Source of the DNA: Nocardioides daeguensis
Lineage (GTDB): Bacteria > Actinomycetota > Actinomycetes > Propionibacteriales > Nocardioidaceae
Direction: 5' to 3'
DNA length: 64,000 nucleotides
NCBI RefSeq assembly: GCF_019192965.1
Contig: NZ_JAHTKU010000019.1
Span: 178,047-242,046 of the forward strand
Numbering within the stretch: position 1 is the stretch's first letter; each line of letters starts with the position of its first letter. Of the stretch, positions 42,560 to 51,984 are shown piece by piece. Below the pieces are notes generated by a model. It saw nothing but the letters and a program-made list of their open reading frames with translations. It had not been told where the DNA came from and made no database searches. The position numbers and the translations under genes were made by a program.

Positions 42560-45500
42560 GTGACTGAGGCAACCACTGAGGCGGCTGGGCCGCAGGCGTC
42601 GTACGAGTTGAACTACGAGTTGGACGGCTCGTCGTACGCGGTGCGCGAGAACCTCGTGGACATCGTCCAGCGTGAGTTGCTCGGACCCATCCACGGTCCC
42701 GAGGAGACTCTCCCGTTTAGCCCCCGGTCGCAGTACCTTGTGGGCCACATTGCGCCGGTCAAGTTGGTCGGCTCCGCTACGGCTACGCCGGACGACACCG
42801 ACGGCGGTGACCTCGTCGAGGTTCGCACTGACAGCGACGGGGTGGCCGAGGGCCGGGGCATCCCGGCGTATGCCGCCGACGACACCGAGGCGGATTCCGA
42901 GGACGACGACGTCGAGGACCGCGCTCCGAAGCAGGGCCTGATGATCCCCGCGTCGATGGGGCTGCGGTTCCAGGTGCCTGCCGACCTTGATGCGTTCCAT
43001 GTCGTCGCCTTGTGGGGGACGTACGAGACGGTCGAGACCGACAAGGTCACCAAGGCCGGCCGTCCCGTGCGTGAATATCAGCGCACCCCGGTCGAGGAGA
43101 CCCGCACTATCCGCCTCGCTGACCTCCCTCCCGGCCAGACCGTGACGGTCGGTCTGAAGGAGTCGATCGTCCTGCGAGTCGACCGCTACGACGACCCGAA
43201 CTTCAATCGCGTGCTGGTGGAGATCGCACTGTGCAACGACCGCGAGACGCCGATGCCGATCCCGTTGAGCATGTGGATGTTCCAGACCAAGCTCCTTGTC
43301 GATGCTGGTGGGGCCGAGGTGTTCCTGCCCGTGCAGGACGTGATGGAGCAGGACTGGCCTGAGCACGACGAAGAGGTCAAGCGCCTCAACCTCCAGTACC
43401 GCAACCGGCTTGAGTTCGCCATCGGCCGCACTTGCTCGGCCGACTGGACGCTGAAGTCCGGCTCCCGGCGCGCGACTGCGGTCGAGACGACGTGGCTGCC
43501 CATCGGTGAGACGCCGCAGACCAAGGCGCGGTCGGTCGACGATGCGACATTGTCGATGGATGCGCTGTCGTCAGTCACGGCAGACGATCTGCGGGCGGGG
43601 CTTGCTCCGTTGGTTGACGGATACGGCGCATGGCTGGCTGCGCAGGAGTTGGAGGCCGTCACGCTGCCGAGTCACCTCCAGGAGACCGCCGAGGTTGCGT
43701 TGTGGGAGGCGCGCGAAGCGCACAAGCGACTCGTTGCGGGCTTGGAGCACGTCGCAACGGACACGGAGGCGCTGCGATGCTTCCAATTCATGAACCGGGT
43801 CATGCGCGACCAGCGCATCGCCTCTCAGGTTGCCGCGACGCGCGCTGCCGACGCGGGTCTCTCGATCGAGGCGGCGCAAGAGATCGTCGCGGGCCGCGGC
43901 CCATCGGCCGCTTCGTGGCGTCCGTTCCAGCTCGCCTTCATCCTGATGCAGCTTGGCGCGCTGACCGATCCGGCCGCTACGATCCGCAGCTCGGAGCACC
44001 AGTCGAAAGTCGAATTGCTGTTCTTCCCTACTGGTGGCGGCAAGACCGAGGCCTACCTCGGTCTCGCGGCATATACGTTCGCGATCCGGCGCCGCCAGGG
44101 CGTCGTGGACTCTGCCGCTGGTCCGCTCGATGGCGGCGACGGCATTGCTGTCCTCATGCGCTACACGCTCCGATTGCTCACGGCGCAACAGTTCCAGCGT
44201 GCGACGGCGTTGGTGTGTGCTGCCGAGTTGGCCCGCCTCGACGACGTGGAGACCTGGGGCAGCGAGCCGTTCCGCATCGGCTTGTGGGTCGGAACTGACG
44301 TCAGTCCCAAGCGGTTCGAGGAAGCCGACGAGCAGCTCAAGAAGGCCAACGAGGGCTTCGGGCATCGCCTCACAGTCCTCCAGATTCAGCGCTGCCCGTG
44401 GTGCGGCACCCCTATCACGGGCGCGCAGGTCAAGGCGGACGCCAATCATCGGCGCGTGTTCGTCCACTGTGGTGACGAGCTAGCTCGCTGCCCGTTCTCA
44501 AAGGGCGGAGTCGTGAGCGAGGGCCTGCCCGTCCTGACTGTGGACGAGGAGATCTACCGCCTCACGCCGGCGTTCGTGATCGCCACAGTGGACAAGTTCG
44601 CACGACTCGCGCGCGAAGGAGAGGCAGCCGCACTTTTCGGGTACGTCAGCCGGCGCTGCGGTCGGCACGGCTACGTCCACGCTGACTACGCGCCCTGCCA
44701 GGTCGGATCGCATCCGGCGAAGGACGGGCTTCCTGCGGCGACCGTCGCTCCTGTGGGCCGGCTGCGCCCGCCCGACCTCATCATCCAGGACGAGCTGCAC
44801 CTCATCACCGGCGCGCTTGGCACCGCTGTTGGGCTCTTCGAGGTTGCTGTGGAGACCCTGTCCTCGTGGGAGACGACCGACGGCGCGCCTGTGAAGCCGC
44901 TCATCGTCGCGTCCACCGCAACGGTGCGCAACGCACAAGAACAGGTGCGCGGACTCTATGGGCGACAGGTCGAGATCTTCCCGCCACAGGTGCTCGACGT
45001 CGCCGACACGTTCTTCTCCCAGGAAGTCCCTATCGACGACGCCAATCCGGGTCGCCGCTACATCGGTGTCAGCGCGCAAGGCGTTCGACTTTCCAGTGCC
45101 GAGATTCGGGTCTCGGAGGTGCTGCTGTCGGCCGGGCAGTTGCTGCTCGACAAGGCCGGGGCTGCTGCCGATCCGTACATGACCTTGGTCGGTTACTTCA
45201 ACGCCACCCGCGAGCTCGCCGGCATGGCCCGCTACGTTGCCGACGACGTCCAGAGCCGGGTCAACCGCCCGCGCAAGGACTCCGGCTTCCCGCGCCGATG
45301 GGGGACCTCGTTCGGCCTGCTTAATGTCGGTGAGCTGACCTCCCGTATCGCCTCCTCCGAGATCGGCCAGACACTCGACCACCTCGGTCTGGAGTTTGAC
45401 CCGGACTACGACACCACCGCGGCAACCCTCGCACGCATTGCCGACGCACGCGCTGGCAAGAAGCCCGCGTCCCGGAAGAACTCGCCCTTCGACGTCGTGC

Positions 45501-46264
45501 TTGCGACCTCGATGTTGCAGGTCGGCGTTGACGTCCAGCGACTTGGTTTGATGCTCGTCGTCGGCCAGCCGAAGAACACAGCCGAATACATCCAGGCTTC
45601 ATCCCGGGTCGGTCGTGACCCCTCGGCACGACCCGGTCTCGTGGTGTCGCTCGGCAACTGGGCTCGCCCACGCGACCTCGCGCACTTCGAGCAGTTCAGG
45701 CACTACCACGAGACGTTTTATGCCCAGGTCGAGGCGCTATCGGTCACGCCGTACTCCCCGACGTCCTTGGAGCGGGGCATCGACGGCCTGCTCGTGAGTG
45801 CTGCGCGCGTCTTGCAAGCTTCGGTCACAGACGGACTGTCTCCGGAACGCGAGGCATGGCGTATCAGGGATGAGCGCACAGCGGTGGAAACCATCGCGGA
45901 GAAGCTCAAGAAGCGCATCGCTGCCGCGGCACTCGATGAGGCTGCGACCAAGCGGGCCAACGACCTACTGGTCAACCGGCTCGACCGCTGGGCTGAGCGC
46001 GCCAAGCGGGCCGCCGACATGCACAAGACCCTCGTCTACGAACGGACAGGTGAGGGCGGGAAGTATTTGCCGCTGATCATCAGCCCCGAGAACGCCAAGG
46101 CGTCGGTTGGCGGCTCGATGGAGGCACCGTTCGTGATCGCGAACTCCATGCGCGAGGTCCAGCCAGAGATCAACCTGCTGGTCAGCCCGGTGCCAGATCG
46201 GCTCTTCGCTCGAACGCCCGATGGGGTGGCCGAGTGGACCCTTCCGGTTGGGGAGGAGGACTGA
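42560..46264 (+). CDS. drmA: DISARM helicase DrmA
   Basis: 1234 residues from GTG 42560. Motifs: 'LLFFPTGGGKTEAYLGLAAY' (about 488), zinc ligands 'RCPWCGTPITG' (about 611), 'PDLIIQDELHLITGALG' (about 740, a DELH box), 'ATSMLQVGVDVQRLGLML' (about 978) and 'QASSRVGRDPSARPG' (about 1011). This is the helicase of the DISARM core, which acts with DrmB on incoming DNA. It overlaps drmB by one base (TGATG). Strong G/C third-position bias returns here after the HEPN/HNH insert. Confidence 0.93.
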   Translation: MTEATTEAAGPQASYELNYELDGSSYAVRENLVDIVQRELLGPIHGPEETLPFSPRSQYLVGHIAPVKLVGSATATPDDTDGGDLVEVRTDSDGVAEGRGIPAYAADDTEADSEDDDVEDRAPKQGLMIPASMGLRFQVPADLDAFHVVALWGTYETVETDKVTKAGRPVREYQRTPVEETRTIRLADLPPGQTVTVGLKESIVLRVDRYDDPNFNRVLVEIALCNDRETPMPIPLSMWMFQTKLLVDAGGAEVFLPVQDVMEQDWPEHDEEVKRLNLQYRNRLEFAIGRTCSADWTLKSGSRRATAVETTWLPIGETPQTKARSVDDATLSMDALSSVTADDLRAGLAPLVDGYGAWLAAQELEAVTLPSHLQETAEVALWEAREAHKRLVAGLEHVATDTEALRCFQFMNRVMRDQRIASQVAATRAADAGLSIEAAQEIVAGRGPSAASWRPFQLAFILMQLGALTDPAATIRSSEHQSKVELLFFPTGGGKTEAYLGLAAYTFAIRRRQGVVDSAAGPLDGGDGIAVLMRYTLRLLTAQQFQRATALVCAAELARLDDVETWGSEPFRIGLWVGTDVSPKRFEEADEQLKKANEGFGHRLTVLQIQRCPWCGTPITGAQVKADANHRRVFVHCGDELARCPFSKGGVVSEGLPVLTVDEEIYRLTPAFVIATVDKFARLAREGEAAALFGYVSRRCGRHGYVHADYAPCQVGSHPAKDGLPAATVAPVGRLRPPDLIIQDELHLITGALGTAVGLFEVAVETLSSWETTDGAPVKPLIVASTATVRNAQEQVRGLYGRQVEIFPPQVLDVADTFFSQEVPIDDANPGRRYIGVSAQGVRLSSAEIRVSEVLLSAGQLLLDKAGAAADPYMTLVGYFNATRELAGMARYVADDVQSRVNRPRKDSGFPRRWGTSFGLLNVGELTSRIASSEIGQTLDHLGLEFDPDYDTTAATLARIADARAGKKPASRKNSPFDVVLATSMLQVGVDVQRLGLMLVVGQPKNTAEYIQASSRVGRDPSARPGLVVSLGNWARPRDLAHFEQFRHYHETFYAQVEALSVTPYSPTSLERGIDGLLVSAARVLQASVTDGLSPEREAWRIRDERTAVETIAEKLKKRIAAAALDEAATKRANDLLVNRLDRWAERAKRAADMHKTLVYERTGEGGKYLPLIISPENAKASVGGSMEAPFVIANSMREVQPEINLLVSPVPDRLFARTPDGVAEWTLPVGEED

Positions 46265-48309
46265 TGACGGATCTGCTGCCGGAGTCCGGCGAGGAAATGC
46301 TGCACGACGACCAGGAATTGCTCGACCCGCTTGGTGACGCTGAGGAGGGTGTGGTCAAGAACCGCGCCAAGGTCGGCTCGGCCCGACCTTCTTCGCTGCT
46401 CTACACATACGGTCCCGGCGCGATCATGGACTTGCCCAGCTTCTCGATCATGCCCGCTGGCCTCGATGACTGGGAGACGATCTGGAAGCGCCGGGACCAT
46501 GTCCCGAGCATCCTCGAACCCCGCCTGCTCAACGTCGTCCGACTTCACCTCGGCCCCCAGGTCGACGCCCTGCGGCCGTTCCCGTGGCAGCCCAAGCGCA
46601 TGGGCATGTCCAGCGAAGGCTCAGACCTTGGCATCCCAAGCCGGGTGTTCCCGCAGTGGTTCCGCTGCACGGGCTGTGACTACCTCGGCCCGCTGCCTCG
46701 CTTCCACTACACCAACACCCATCCGTTCCGACCGGACCTGGCGCAGTTCACCCACAAGAACTGCCCCGGCCGCGGAGGGAACTCCAACAAGAAGTCAGGC
46801 AGTCCCGCCGTCCCAGCTCAACACCTGCTGACCTGCACCAATGGGCACCTCGACGAGTTCCCCTACTCGCTTTGGGTTCATCGCGGCAAGAAGTGCCCCA
46901 AGGCTGAGCTGCCCGACCTGAAGATGCGCGACGCCAACGTCGGCAAGAGCGTCGGCTCGATCATCGCCTGCGCGTCGTGCGGGCAAACCCGAGGAATGGC
47001 CGAAGCGCAAGGCTCCATCGGCCGTGACAAGCTTCCGCAGAAGTGCCGTGGACGCCACCCGCACCTCAACGCCTTTGACAACGGTTGCGACGCCCGACCG
47101 GCCCTCATCATGATGGGAGCATCGAACCTCTGGTTTGCTTCCACGCAGTCGATCATCGTCATGCCTCGTACCGACGCTGAGGAGAAGGAAGCCCTCGCCG
47201 ACCGCCTCCGCGTTGAGCTCGGCGTGGAGCAGGTCAAGCAATTCGGCACCCAGATCGACGTCATCAAGGCACTCGCTGGCGCGAAGAACATCGACCTCAA
47301 CGACCTGAGCGACGACGACATCGTCGCCGCTATCGCTGACGTCCTCGCACCTGAGGACTCCGAGGAAGTGCGCCAGGAGAAGCTCGCAGCCTGGGACCCG
47401 GTCGATCTGCTCGTTCCCGAGTGGCGCTACCTCCAGAAGCCCTCGCTGTTCCCGCAGCAACAGAACTCCAGCGGCCTCATGGTCACCGAGATGCAGCGCG
47501 ACGCAGATCTGCATCCTCGGATCAGTCGCGTCGTCGCGGTCAACAAGATGAAGAAGGTCAACGCCGTCCTCGGCTTCACCCGCCTCGACGAGATGGACCG
47601 GGTCAACGACCTTGTCAGCCGACTCGTCAAGCTCACCCGGAACGGCAAGCCGAGCTGGGTGCCCGCGACCGAGGACCGTGGCGAAGGCATCTTCGTTCAA
47701 CTAGACCTTGAGGCGGTTGCGAGCTGGGAGCAGTCGATCCTCTCCACGCCGCTGTGGGAGGCGCACCGCTCGGCTCACCGCCGCAACTTCGAGCGCCGCT
47801 TCTCCGAGACAGCCAAGAACGTCGACCCCGACCTGCGGCTGCCGGCACCCAGGTACTGGCTGCTTCACACGCTGTCGCACGCGCTTATCCGAGAGATGGC
47901 AATGTCGAGCGGATACGGCGCAGCCAGCCTCACTGAACGCATCTACGGATGGAGCAGCACACCGCAGCGCGAAGCTGCCGCTGGCCTGCTGATCTGCACG
48001 ACCGCGTCCGACAGCGAAGGCACCCTCGGTGGTCTCGTGGCTCTGTCCGAGCCGGCGCGGCTCCACGGACTCGTCGTGTCCGCGCTGCGCCGGGCGTCGC
48101 GCTGCTCGTCAGACCCGGTGTGCGCCACCCGGACGCCGAGCGATCCCGAGGACTTCCTGCACGGTGCCGCTTGCCACTGCTGCTCCTTCGCCTCGGAAAC
48201 CTCTTGTGAGAAGGCGAACCGATTCCTCGACCGGCGGTTCTTGCTCAACCTCCCGACGGCCACGGGCGAGACCGTGCCCGGGTTCTTCGGGAGCCCGGAT
48301 GCCCTCTGA
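46264..48309 (+). CDS. drmB: DISARM DUF1998 protein DrmB
   Basis: 681 residues from ATG 46264. Cys pairs at 'CTGCDYLG' (about 135), 'CTNGHLDEFPY' (about 191) and 'CASCGQT' (about 237) suggest zinc sites. The C-terminal DUF1998 domain (about 530-660) runs from 'LLHTLSHALIREMAMSSGY' to 'CHCCSFASETSCEKANRFLD'. DrmB binds DrmA in known DISARM systems. 'RPSSLLYTYGPGAIMDLPSF' near residue 43 is the usual N-terminal box of the family. The start is fixed by the overlap with drmA. Confidence 0.92.
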   Translation: MTDLLPESGEEMLHDDQELLDPLGDAEEGVVKNRAKVGSARPSSLLYTYGPGAIMDLPSFSIMPAGLDDWETIWKRRDHVPSILEPRLLNVVRLHLGPQVDALRPFPWQPKRMGMSSEGSDLGIPSRVFPQWFRCTGCDYLGPLPRFHYTNTHPFRPDLAQFTHKNCPGRGGNSNKKSGSPAVPAQHLLTCTNGHLDEFPYSLWVHRGKKCPKAELPDLKMRDANVGKSVGSIIACASCGQTRGMAEAQGSIGRDKLPQKCRGRHPHLNAFDNGCDARPALIMMGASNLWFASTQSIIVMPRTDAEEKEALADRLRVELGVEQVKQFGTQIDVIKALAGAKNIDLNDLSDDDIVAAIADVLAPEDSEEVRQEKLAAWDPVDLLVPEWRYLQKPSLFPQQQNSSGLMVTEMQRDADLHPRISRVVAVNKMKKVNAVLGFTRLDEMDRVNDLVSRLVKLTRNGKPSWVPATEDRGEGIFVQLDLEAVASWEQSILSTPLWEAHRSAHRRNFERRFSETAKNVDPDLRLPAPRYWLLHTLSHALIREMAMSSGYGAASLTERIYGWSSTPQREAAAGLLICTTASDSEGTLGGLVALSEPARLHGLVVSALRRASRCSSDPVCATRTPSDPEDFLHGAACHCCSFASETSCEKANRFLDRRFLLNLPTATGETVPGFFGSPDAL

Positions 48310-49003
48310 CCCCTTCGCGTCACTCGGGGAGTTCCTGACCGCCAGCGAAGCCGAGGCGCTCGCCGCCCAGTTCGCCGCCGGTCAGCACACCATCAAGGCA
48401 CTGGCGGTCGTCAACGCCGCACGTCGAGGCGAGGCCAAACAGTTTCTCGTCGCTGCTGGGCTGAGTCATGAGGATGGCGCTCGTGCTGCCGGCGTCCTGC
48501 GAGCCATCGCTGGGGCCAAGTCGCTCAACCGCGATCTGACGCCCGTCTGGACGATGCCAGGCAACGAAGCCAAGGTTGGCCACCTGACGGGCGAATTCCA
48601 CCGCCTTGTCCAGGCGGCACGGCAGTCGGTTGTGTGTGCGACGTACAACTTCGAGCAGACCTCCCAGATGTGGAGCGTGCTCAAACAGGCGTCCGAGCAG
48701 CCCGGCGTCGTGGTCACTGTCTACGTCGATGGTGACAAGGCGGACGCCGCCAAGGTAAAGGCACAACTGCCGAAAGCGACCGTCTACCAGTCGGCCGAGC
48801 TGCCCAACGGCAAGCGGGTCGTCAGCCACGCCAAGTTCATCGTCATCGATCACGAGGTGCTGCTGCTCACGAGCGCCAATTTCTCCTTCAGCGCTGAGAA
48901 CCGCAACGTCGAGTTCGGCCTCCTGATCCGCGACTCAGCTCTTGCCGAGTCCGTCGAGTCGACCATGACCAGCAAGCACGGCACCCTCTACGAGTTGGCC
49001 TGA
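48299..49003 (+). CDS. drmC: DISARM phospholipase D-like protein DrmC
   Basis: 234 residues from ATG 48299, overlapping drmB by 11 bases. There is one PLD motif: 'HAKFIVIDHEVLLLTSANFS' near 178 gives HxKxxxxD followed by the S/N box. The N-terminal 80 residues are helical. Proteins of this type act as dimers to form one active site; DrmC is the accessory nuclease-like subunit of DISARM. It is the last gene of the operon, 100 bases before the ABC-3C genes. Confidence 0.9.
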   Translation: MPSDPFASLGEFLTASEAEALAAQFAAGQHTIKALAVVNAARRGEAKQFLVAAGLSHEDGARAAGVLRAIAGAKSLNRDLTPVWTMPGNEAKVGHLTGEFHRLVQAARQSVVCATYNFEQTSQMWSVLKQASEQPGVVVTVYVDGDKADAAKVKAQLPKATVYQSAELPNGKRVVSHAKFIVIDHEVLLLTSANFSFSAENRNVEFGLLIRDSALAESVESTMTSKHGTLYELA

Positions 49004-49103
49004 TCACCGGGCAAGCGTTCTCGGATTCCCAAGATGCGTCGGCCCCCTCCACTAGGCTGGCTCGGTCGGGCGGAGCACCCACCGCCAAAGCATATTCGGA
49101 CCG

Positions 49104-49913
49104 ATGGGCGGCAAGATGGGACGCAGTTATTCTGATCGCGACCTCAAGTTGCTGTTCGGGAAGTCTGGCATGTTCTGCGCGTTCCCTGCGTGTCGAACCA
49201 GGCTCCTGGCTCCGGGGACCGACGTGGACGACGAGGCTGTTCTGGGGCACATCGCCCACATCGTTGCTCACGCCGACGCTGGTCCGCGCGCCGATGCCAC
49301 CTTCCCGGCCACCGAGCGGGATCACTATCCGAACCTCGTCCTGCTCTGCCGGAACCACCACGGGTTGGTTGACGCGCAGGACAGCACGTACACGGTCGAG
49401 CAGATGCGCGGGTGGAAGGACGAGTTAGAGGCGTGGGTCGAGGAGAGGCTCACTGAGGGCATGCGCGGGATCCAGTTCGCCGAGCTGGAGATCGTTTGCC
49501 GTGCGCTCGTCACCGGCACCGCCATGGCTAGCAGTGCGATGTCCGCCGTCCCGCCGCAGGAGAAGATGGCACACAACGAGTTGACGGCAGCGTCGTCCCA
49601 CCGGATGACGCTCGGTCTCATGCAGGCACCCCAGGTCGCCGCCTACTTGCAAGAGATGGCGACGCGTGTCGACACGGGATTTCCGCAGCGACTCCGTCAG
49701 GGATTCGTTGCAGAGTACGAGCGCCTTCACGCCGAGGGGCTACGGGGTGACGCCCTGTTCTTCGCACTAGGAGACTTTGCATTCGAGGCGGCCGTCTCCG
49801 CTGACGCTAACAGCAGCGACCGGTTCGATGTGCGCGCTGCTGCTCTCGCCGTTCTGTGCCACCTCTTCGAGGTGTGCGATGTATTCGAGGCGCCCGCCCA
49901 TGTTGCTTCCTGA
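49104..49913 (+). CDS. ABC-3C system HNH effector
   Basis: 269 residues from ATG 49104 (ATG 49116 is possible). A -10-like CATATT at 49091-49096 lies only 7 bases upstream and no Shine-Dalgarno is seen, so translation may be leaderless. The HNH domain (about 10-105) has 'FCAFPACRTRLL', 'GHIAHIVAHADAGPRAD' and 'NLVLLCRNHHGLVD'. The C-terminal half (about 160-265, 'FPQRLRQGFVAEYERLHAEG') is the helical domain that ABC-three-component effectors share. The gene overlaps the middle-component gene by 14 bases. Likely a DNase released or guided by the ATPase. Confidence 0.78.
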   Translation: MGGKMGRSYSDRDLKLLFGKSGMFCAFPACRTRLLAPGTDVDDEAVLGHIAHIVAHADAGPRADATFPATERDHYPNLVLLCRNHHGLVDAQDSTYTVEQMRGWKDELEAWVEERLTEGMRGIQFAELEIVCRALVTGTAMASSAMSAVPPQEKMAHNELTAASSHRMTLGLMQAPQVAAYLQEMATRVDTGFPQRLRQGFVAEYERLHAEGLRGDALFFALGDFAFEAAVSADANSSDRFDVRAAALAVLCHLFEVCDVFEAPAHVAS

Positions 49914-50127
49914 CAAGTACGTGGCGGTCGAGCGGTCTCTGCTCGGTCAAGCCGCGAATATCCTGAGACACCGTGAAGCAGACCGCACGGTGTCTGAGCT
50001 GTGGTCAGCACTAGTCGCGGATGATTCCTCGTGGACGTTCGACCGTTTCGCGATGGCGCTCTCTTTGCTCTTTGGATTCGGAGTCGTTGGCCTCCAAAAC
50101 GGCATCCTCGTCTGGACGGCTCAATGA
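49900..50127 (+). CDS. ABC-three-component middle component, MC6-like
   Basis: 75 residues starting 'MLLPDKYVAVERSLLGQAAN', with 'RTVSELWSALV' and ending 'GFGVVGLQNGILVW'. The MLLP(D/T)K start, SLLG box and C-terminal G-x-L ending are typical of the small winged-helix middle component 6. It is encoded between effector and ATPase with overlaps on both sides (14 bases and ATGA), as in other ABC-3C loci. The family name is from memory. Confidence 0.78.
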   Translation: MLLPDKYVAVERSLLGQAANILRHREADRTVSELWSALVADDSSWTFDRFAMALSLLFGFGVVGLQNGILVWTAQ

Positions 50128-51854
50128 AACTCGTCAACCTCAAGGCGAACAAGGATCATTTCCGCGAGGTTGTGTTCCGGGACGGACTCAATCTTGTTCT
50201 CGCCGAACGCACTGAAGTATCGAAGGACACCGACTCGCGCAACGGCGTAGGCAAGACCACGCTTTTCCAAATCATTGACTTCTGCCTGGGCGGCCGCGTC
50301 GGCAAAGGCGACAGCCTGGAGAAGCTCCAAGGCAGTGACTGGGAGTTCACCCTCCAGCTCTCCTTCGAGGGCGACCGCCAGTTGGCCGTGACACGAGCCC
50401 TCGACGATTCAGGTGTGGTTCGCCTCCTTGGAGATGTGGCCGAACTTGGGGTCGGCGACAGTTCGCCAGCCTCGATCGGCCCAAAGGCATGGACCGGGTG
50501 GCTTGGACAGCTGTGCTTCCAGCTTCCAACCGATGCAGTTCGTGGCGAGTACGATCCAACTTTCCGGCGCTTGTTTGGCCACTTTCTCCGGTTCCGCGCA
50601 GATGCCTACGTTTCTCCGTTCGAGACCTTCGGCAAGCAGCCCCCTCACCAGACTCAGGCCGACAATGCATTCCTTCTCGGACTCGACTGGAAGCTAGCGA
50701 CTGAGTGGCAGCGATGGAAGGACCGGGGCAAGGCGCTCGGCGTCCTCGGGAGGACTGACCTCGACGAGCTGGGCGAGCGGTTGGGGGAGTTGGAGTCGCA
50801 ACGAGTCCGCTCGGAGGCGCAGCGCCGGCGGCTATCTGAGCAAATTGAGAACTTTGAGGTCCTTCCTGAGTACAGGGAAGTCGAGCGGCGTACTAATGAC
50901 GTGACTGGCCAGATGCAGGCTCTGGCAAACGCGATCACGGTCAACGCCCGACTCCTTGAGTTGTATCGGGGGCAACTTGCAACTGAGCACGCAGACGATG
51001 CCGAAGCAGTTCTTTCGACCTTCGAAGAGGCCGGTGTCGTCTTCGGGGAGGCTTTGACCCGCACGGTCGAGGACATCGTTTCGTTTCACACCGAGGTTGC
51101 AAGGAACCGGCGGGAGTATCTCGCCGCCGAGGTCGCCAGAGTGGAGCGCGAGCAAGCCGAGAAGCGTGACGAACTTGAGCGGCTGGAGACTCAGCGTCGA
51201 AGTGACCTGCAGCTACTAGCCACGCACGGAGCACTTGACGACTTCGCCCACCTCCAACAGCGGCTGGGTTCCGCGGCGGCGGCGACCGAAGCGCTCACGC
51301 GACAGATCGAGGAGCTGCGCGAGATCCGTAAGGGCAAGGCGGCGCTCAAGGTTGCACAGGTCGACCTCCAGCAGCGCACCGCACTGGACGTGGAGCAGCG
51401 CCTTCCGACAATCGCTGGCATCCTGGAGGACTTCTCGGAGACCTTCGAGGAGGCGTACGGCGAAGCCGCCGACCTGGTCGTCGACGTCGGTGAGGCGGGC
51501 TATCAATTCCGGGTTTCCCTGCCTCGGCAAGGGTCGCATGGGGTTGGCAAGGTTGGTGTTTTCGCCTATGACCTGGCTATCACCAACTCTTGGGCACGGC
51601 AGGATCGTGGAACCGGCTTCTTGGGGCACGACAGCGTCATTTTTGACGGCGTGGATGAGCGTCAGAAGTCGGCCGCCATCAGCCGGGCAATTGGGGCGGC
51701 CGACAGCAACGGCTTTCAGTACATCCTGACCATCAATTCTGATGACCTGCCCTCGGACGAGCTCATCGCCCACTCGGTCGACGTCTCGTCGTTCACTGTG
51801 CTGACTCTCACTGACGCTGACCCGGCCGGAGGCCTCCTTGGCATCCGCGTGTAG
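50124..51854 (+). CDS. ABC-3C ATPase, DUF2326 family
   Basis: 576 residues from ATG 50124 (ATGA overlap with the middle component). Walker A 'SRNGVGKTTLFQIIDFCLGG' near residue 37 follows an SMC/RecN-like opening ('MKLVNLKANKDHFREVVFRD'). A long coiled-coil arm spans about 210-450 ('DLDELGERLGELESQRVRSE'). The C-terminal part has 'GFLGHDSVIFDGVDERQKSA' (about 500), matching the DUF2326 C-terminal box with the Walker B/D-loop function. Such SMC-like ATPases sense foreign DNA and control the effector. Confidence 0.82.
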   Translation: MKLVNLKANKDHFREVVFRDGLNLVLAERTEVSKDTDSRNGVGKTTLFQIIDFCLGGRVGKGDSLEKLQGSDWEFTLQLSFEGDRQLAVTRALDDSGVVRLLGDVAELGVGDSSPASIGPKAWTGWLGQLCFQLPTDAVRGEYDPTFRRLFGHFLRFRADAYVSPFETFGKQPPHQTQADNAFLLGLDWKLATEWQRWKDRGKALGVLGRTDLDELGERLGELESQRVRSEAQRRRLSEQIENFEVLPEYREVERRTNDVTGQMQALANAITVNARLLELYRGQLATEHADDAEAVLSTFEEAGVVFGEALTRTVEDIVSFHTEVARNRREYLAAEVARVEREQAEKRDELERLETQRRSDLQLLATHGALDDFAHLQQRLGSAAAATEALTRQIEELREIRKGKAALKVAQVDLQQRTALDVEQRLPTIAGILEDFSETFEEAYGEAADLVVDVGEAGYQFRVSLPRQGSHGVGKVGVFAYDLAITNSWARQDRGTGFLGHDSVIFDGVDERQKSAAISRAIGAADSNGFQYILTINSDDLPSDELIAHSVDVSSFTVLTLTDADPAGGLLGIRV

Positions 51855-51984
51855 GGATGACCTCTGCCCGAGGTGGCTGGCCTCGCATCTGTGAATCAGT
51901 GCGGTCGCAGAGGTAGACGCGTCCCGCGTGCATCGAGCACTCGCCGCGACTCTTCCGATGGCGTGACCTACGGGCGCCAAGCTG
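51855..51984. other. Convergent intergenic region with a weak hairpin
   Basis: 130 bases between the converging ABC-3C and helicase operons. It holds CGAGG-TGGCTGG-CCTCG (51869-51885) inside a wider CCTCTG/CAGAGG pair (51861-51866 and about 51914-51919). Without a T-run this is at best a weak bidirectional terminator. Confidence 0.3.

Noticed and set aside
33758..49003. Class 2 DISARM
   Set aside because: The operon has the SNF2-like DrmD and an adenine methyltransferase, with no DrmE and no cytosine methyltransferase.
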